Source: Erythroxylum novogranatense | Taxonomy: Eukaryota; Streptophyta; Magnoliopsida; Malpighiales; Erythroxylaceae | Length of the DNA stretch: 64,000 bases | NCBI GenBank assembly: GCA_029891385.1 | Contig: CM057226.1 | Coordinates: forward strand, 93,814,977 to 93,878,976 | Direction: 5' to 3' | In this document: positions 63,517 through 64,000 of the stretch, piece after piece | Layout: every line of letters begins with the position of its first letter | How positions within the stretch are numbered: the stretch's first letter is position 1 | Position numbers and translations under genes: made by a program | Notes under the pieces: generated by a model | Database searches by the model: none | What the model was told of the DNA's origin: nothing | The model's input: only the letters and a program-made list of their open reading frames with translations

Positions 63517-64000
63517 GTATAAATTTGGTCCAATCAGTATGCCTTCACTAACCTCCTCCTGATGATTATTGAAGTACTCCTTTTAGTCACAGGTTGAACT
63601 TCTTCAATCAATCTGATTTCCAATTCTTCTTTCCTAAAAAATTTAAAATATTTGTATGGAACCAGACTGAGTTCTTCAGATTCTTCTTGTTGAACCTGTA
63701 CCAAACTAAGTTCTATTGCTTCCTGATGATGAACCTCAGTAGGAATAACATTTACCAGACTTAGTTCTGCTGTTGTCTCTTGTGGAATAGCAATAGAAGT
63801 ATTCTGCATCTGACTAACTTCCTTAGTCTTTTTCACTGCCTCAATCAGTCTTAGAGTTTTCTGAGGTTGGGGTTTCTGTTTCTCAGACTTCAATTTTCTT
63901 TTCTTCTTAGTCTCCTTGGCCTGTTTGGCTGAATCTTCACTTAAGATTGAGACTAGAGATCTCGTAGCCTTCGGTGTGCGAGTCTCAGAGACTTCTGCCT
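63517..64000 (-). pseudogene. SIRE-b third ORF, middle part (continues past the edge)
   Basis: Open on minus from the window edge to the stop at 63536-63534. Begins (edge) PKATRSLVSILSEDS, then Lys-rich KETKKKRKLKSEKQKPQPQK (likely nuclear-localisation signal), AVKKTKEVSQ, three acidic repeats around ELSLV (EELSLV, IELSLV, AELSLV), and FFRKEELEIRLIEEV. KATRSLVSIL and KKTKxVSQ also occur in SIRE-a near 21070 and 20920, which supports homology. A frameshift and the insertion at 63508 separate it from the C-terminal part. Confidence 0.72.

Larger units (their letters stand above)
59854..64000 (-). mobile_element. SIRE-b: Ty1/copia SIRE-type element, 3' part (runs off window)
   Basis: 3' LTR 59854-61046 (1,193 bp), polypurine tract and third ORF on the minus strand. 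The LTR resembles SIRE-a at both ends (TGAATTGAATCACACT, GACTTAACA) and in the middle (CCCCAAACTGTGGGCTACGT), and the third ORF is homologous. Pol and the 5' LTR lie beyond 64000. It is cut by an unrelated 1.4-kb insertion (62096-63508). Confidence 0.85.

Overview
This window is a nuclear, heterochromatin-like stretch of a flowering-plant genome, most likely a eudicot; the species cannot be told from the sequence. It is AT-rich and made almost entirely of nested transposable elements. I found no intact host gene, no tRNA or rRNA gene and no CRISPR array. Every coding stretch I recognise belongs to a transposon and is broken by stops or frameshifts.

Layout. (1) From the left edge to 37922 lies a decayed CACTA (En/Spm-type) DNA transposon on the minus strand. 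Its TNP2-like transposase remains are at 11756-13399 and 17398-17521, and its terminal inverted repeat ends at 37922. Five LTR elements sit in it: LTR-G (left edge to about 11755), GL1 nested inside LTR-G (1855-11143), solo LTR-E (13400-17397), the Ty1/copia SIRE-type element SIRE-a (18705-27946), and GL2 (28061-36406). (2) A 465-bp TRIM element is at 38379-38843. (3) A MULE-like DNA transposon (40109-57353, 10-bp target-site duplication) contains a 5.66-kb solo LTR (solo-C, 41637-56355), which itself contains a Ty3/gypsy Tekay/Del-type element (TekD, 46232-55289). (4) From 57596 come a decayed LTR with a primer-binding site (LTR-F), then the 3' end of a second SIRE-type element (SIRE-b, 59854 to the right edge), which carries a 1.4-kb insertion. 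Eight insertions are bounded by matching target-site duplications visible in the sequence: atttt, gtata/atata, ttaat, acgta, tcctt, ctaaatctta, aggtt and ccttt.

The most interesting biology is a group of giant-LTR elements (GL1, GL2, solo-C, with TekD and solo-E as relatives). GL1 and GL2 are non-autonomous: LTRs of 3.4-4.4 kb flank only 0.6-0.8 kb of non-coding interior that keeps a Tekay-type primer-binding site and polypurine tract. The LTRs share a modular plan: degenerate phrases of about 180-190 bp in loose tandem; one slot holding a short-repeat or palindrome cassette whose sequence differs completely in each family; a conserved anchor after the slot; and a TATA, a 5' splice site and a 3' splice-site-like block (AGCTCACCCCCC...CAG) that suggest a leader intron inside the LTR. 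TekD has the same parts in a different order.

A second notable signal is a high density of small changes at CAG/CTG trinucleotides, often to CG, that break the reading frames of SIRE-a and TekD while leaving protein similarity on both sides. This could be CHG-methylation-related mutation or a long-read basecalling artefact at methylated CHG sites.

Comparisons were made by eye. Family names rest on recognised protein motifs, primer-binding sites and LTR termini, not on database searches.
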